Assembly (NCBI GenBank): GCA_014380985.1
Contig: JACMIU010000570.1
Span: 1-5,611 of the forward strand
Reading direction: 5' to 3'
DNA: 5,611 nucleotides
Origin: Armatimonadota bacterium
GTDB lineage: Bacteria > Armatimonadota > Armatimonadia > Armatimonadales > Armatimonadaceae
Part shown: positions 4,891-5,611 of the stretch, in pieces
Layout of the letters: every line of letters begins with the position of its first letter
Numbering within the stretch: position 1 is the first letter of the stretch
Program-made: the position numbers and the translations under genes
Notes under the pieces: model-generated
What the model saw: only the letters and a program-made list of their open reading frames with translations
Told to the model about the DNA's origin: nothing
The model's database searches: none

Positions 4891-5386
4891 AAATAAATCC
4901 CATTATTCTATCAGCGAACCAACTGAGCATGGCAGAAAACAAATGCGTCCCTATGAGCCAAAGGGCGATAGATATAGCATTTGCAGGGAGTGTGTGCGAC
5001 CGATGTGGCTCACGAACTGCTATTATCTCGTCAATCTCCACGACTCCCCAACTTGTTGGCGCAGATAATGCTGTGTTTGATTCGCGCCATTCTTTGTTTG
5101 TCATTAAACGAACCCGCCCGCGAAACTCTACCGAGAGCGTCTTGTGAACGCCCATCATATCGTCAGGAGATACATTTTTGTAAACAGATAAAGCGGCGTC
5201 GCGCAGGATATTTTTAGCAGTGTCGGTTTCCGAAACAACGTCACACTCCAAATAGAACAAGGGAACGCCAAAGCAGGTGATGACCGCCACCGCAAAGCCA
5301 CCCAACTCGAAGTGAACTGTTAGCAAGCCCGTATAAGTACGTCCTCCCGAAGTGTCAACTGGTGAGTCCGGCGCGACAACTGTCAT
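4883..5386 (-). CDS. Uncharacterised protein with a C-terminal membrane segment
   Basis: I do not recognise this 167-residue protein. It starts MTVVAPDSPVDTSGG and has a hydrophobic stretch at 29-47 (GGFAVAVITCFGVPLFYLE) that may be beta strands or a membrane span. A mixed soluble part (50-130) follows, with VSPDDMMGVHKTLSVEF at 72-88. A clear C-terminal hydrophobic helix lies at about 135-158 (AISIALWLIGTHLFSAMLSWFADR), so a tail anchor is plausible. The frame extends upstream to 5509, but that would overlap the Uma2 gene by over 100 nt and adds Arg/Cys-rich sequence of shadow type. The ATG at 5386, 10 nt after the Uma2 stop, is the sensible start, although no Shine-Dalgarno site is visible. 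The stop lies inside the argB start (8-nt overlap). GC is about 47%, well below argB. Function is unknown. Confidence 0.72.
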   Translation of the reverse strand: MTVVAPDSPVDTSGGRTYTGLLTVHFELGGFAVAVITCFGVPLFYLECDVVSETDTAKNILRDAALSVYKNVSPDDMMGVHKTLSVEFRGRVRLMTNKEWRESNTALSAPTSWGVVEIDEIIAVREPHRSHTLPANAISIALWLIGTHLFSAMLSWFADRIMGFIYG

Positions 5387-5396
5387 AGCGTTTATT

Positions 5397-5611
5397 CTAC
5401 GGCTTTCTACCATCCCACGCCGCAAGCACGGTTCGCACCGTGGGAAGCGGTTCCTGCCACAGCCACGCCACGTTGAGCCAGAAGCCCGGTAGCACCGCGC
5501 TTTCGACAACGCCGTTTGCGTCCGTCAAGTTTGCGGCGTACTTGCCGCTTGCCGCATCAAGCGCGTAGAACCGGGCGGTTTTCGCTTCGGGGTCGAGTAT
5601 CCAGTATTCGG
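5397..5611 (-). CDS. Uma2 family endonuclease, C-terminal part (partial)
   Basis: Only the last 70 residues and the TAG stop (5397-5399) are inside the window; the gene continues past the right edge. The fragment opens with EYWILDPE, the hallmark strand of Uma2/DUF820 proteins (PF05685). It then has ARFYALDAASGKY and the typical ending in which a hydrophobic LPGFWLNVAWLW block precedes a short tail. Uma2 proteins have the PD-(D/E)XK nuclease fold. They are abundant in multicellular or complex-lifestyle bacteria such as cyanobacteria and Chloroflexota, but their biological role is mostly unknown. The catalytic Asp and ExK residues would lie upstream, so activity cannot be judged. It is the first visible member of the minus-strand cluster leading into argB, so the cluster promoter probably lies outside the window. 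Confidence 0.82.
   Translation of the reverse strand, partial: EYWILDPEAKTARFYALDAASGKYAANLTDANGVVESAVLPGFWLNVAWLWQEPLPTVRTVLAAWDGRKP
5414..5444 (-). other. Two mutually exclusive RNA stems at the Uma2 3' end
   Basis: In the minus-strand transcript, CACGGT and ACCGTG (plus-strand 5427-5442) form a 6-bp stem closed by GCGA, a GNRA tetraloop. A second 6-bp pairing, CCCACG with CGTGGG (plus-strand 5439-5444 with 5414-5419), shares bases with the first stem, so the two compete. They lie within the last codons of Uma2, 28 nt or more upstream of the next start. Switch-like behaviour is speculative; coding sequence can produce this by chance. Confidence 0.3.

Noticed and set aside
5387..5509. N-terminal extension of the membrane-segment gene up to 5509
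   Set aside because: It would overlap the Uma2 coding region by over 100 nt in another frame, and the added residues are Arg/Cys-rich shadow sequence. The start at 5386 fits the 10-nt gap.
1..5611. CRISPR array, insertion sequence, tRNA, rRNA or prophage signals
   Set aside because: I saw no regularly spaced long repeats, transposase motifs, terminal inverted repeats, cloverleaf sequence or phage genes on either strand.

Overview
The window looks like ordinary chromosomal DNA from a free-living bacterium. The conserved genes are about 60% GC, whereas several of the unrecognised small genes are closer to 47-48%. Strong Shine-Dalgarno sites are rare. The mix of Uma2-family endonuclease, DM13-domain proteins, a RimJ/RimL-like acetyltransferase and closely packed arginine genes would fit Armatimonadota (Abditibacterium-like), Chloroflexota or a related environmental phylum. 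That placement is a guess from gene content and style, because no marker gene is present.

Layout. Positions 1-48 may hold the last codons of a plus-strand gene that runs into the end of a minus-strand GNAT acetyltransferase (31-624). A divergent intergenic region of about 150 nt (625-772) has a plausible plus-strand promoter and a very A-rich leader. Two tandem plus-strand genes follow, each encoding one DM13 domain. The first (773-1279) is predicted to be exported and has a Lys-Met repeat linker. The second (1349-1816) has an N-terminal membrane anchor. A perfect 11-bp stem-loop lies between them. They converge with a minus-strand cluster, with a 37-nt gap.

The minus-strand cluster (5611 down to 1854) reads, in transcription order: the 3' end of a Uma2-family endonuclease gene, an unrecognised protein with a C-terminal membrane segment, argB (N-acetylglutamate kinase), an acidic aromatic-rich unrecognised protein, argD (acetylornithine aminotransferase), and a protein with two zinc-ribbon-like cysteine sets. 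Junctions are a 10-nt gap, an 8-nt overlap, and gaps of 3, 9 and 1 nt, so the set is very probably co-transcribed and partly translationally coupled. ArgB and ArgD catalyse steps 2 and 4 of the acetylated arginine pathway. The steps between and around them (argC, argJ and others) are not in the window.

The parts most worth a second look are the low-GC unknown genes threaded through an arginine operon, the zinc-ribbon gene coupled to argD, and the DM13 pair with its Met-Lys linker and intergenic hairpin. I found no RNA genes, CRISPR arrays, insertion sequences or phage genes, and no gene-free stretch longer than 300 bases.
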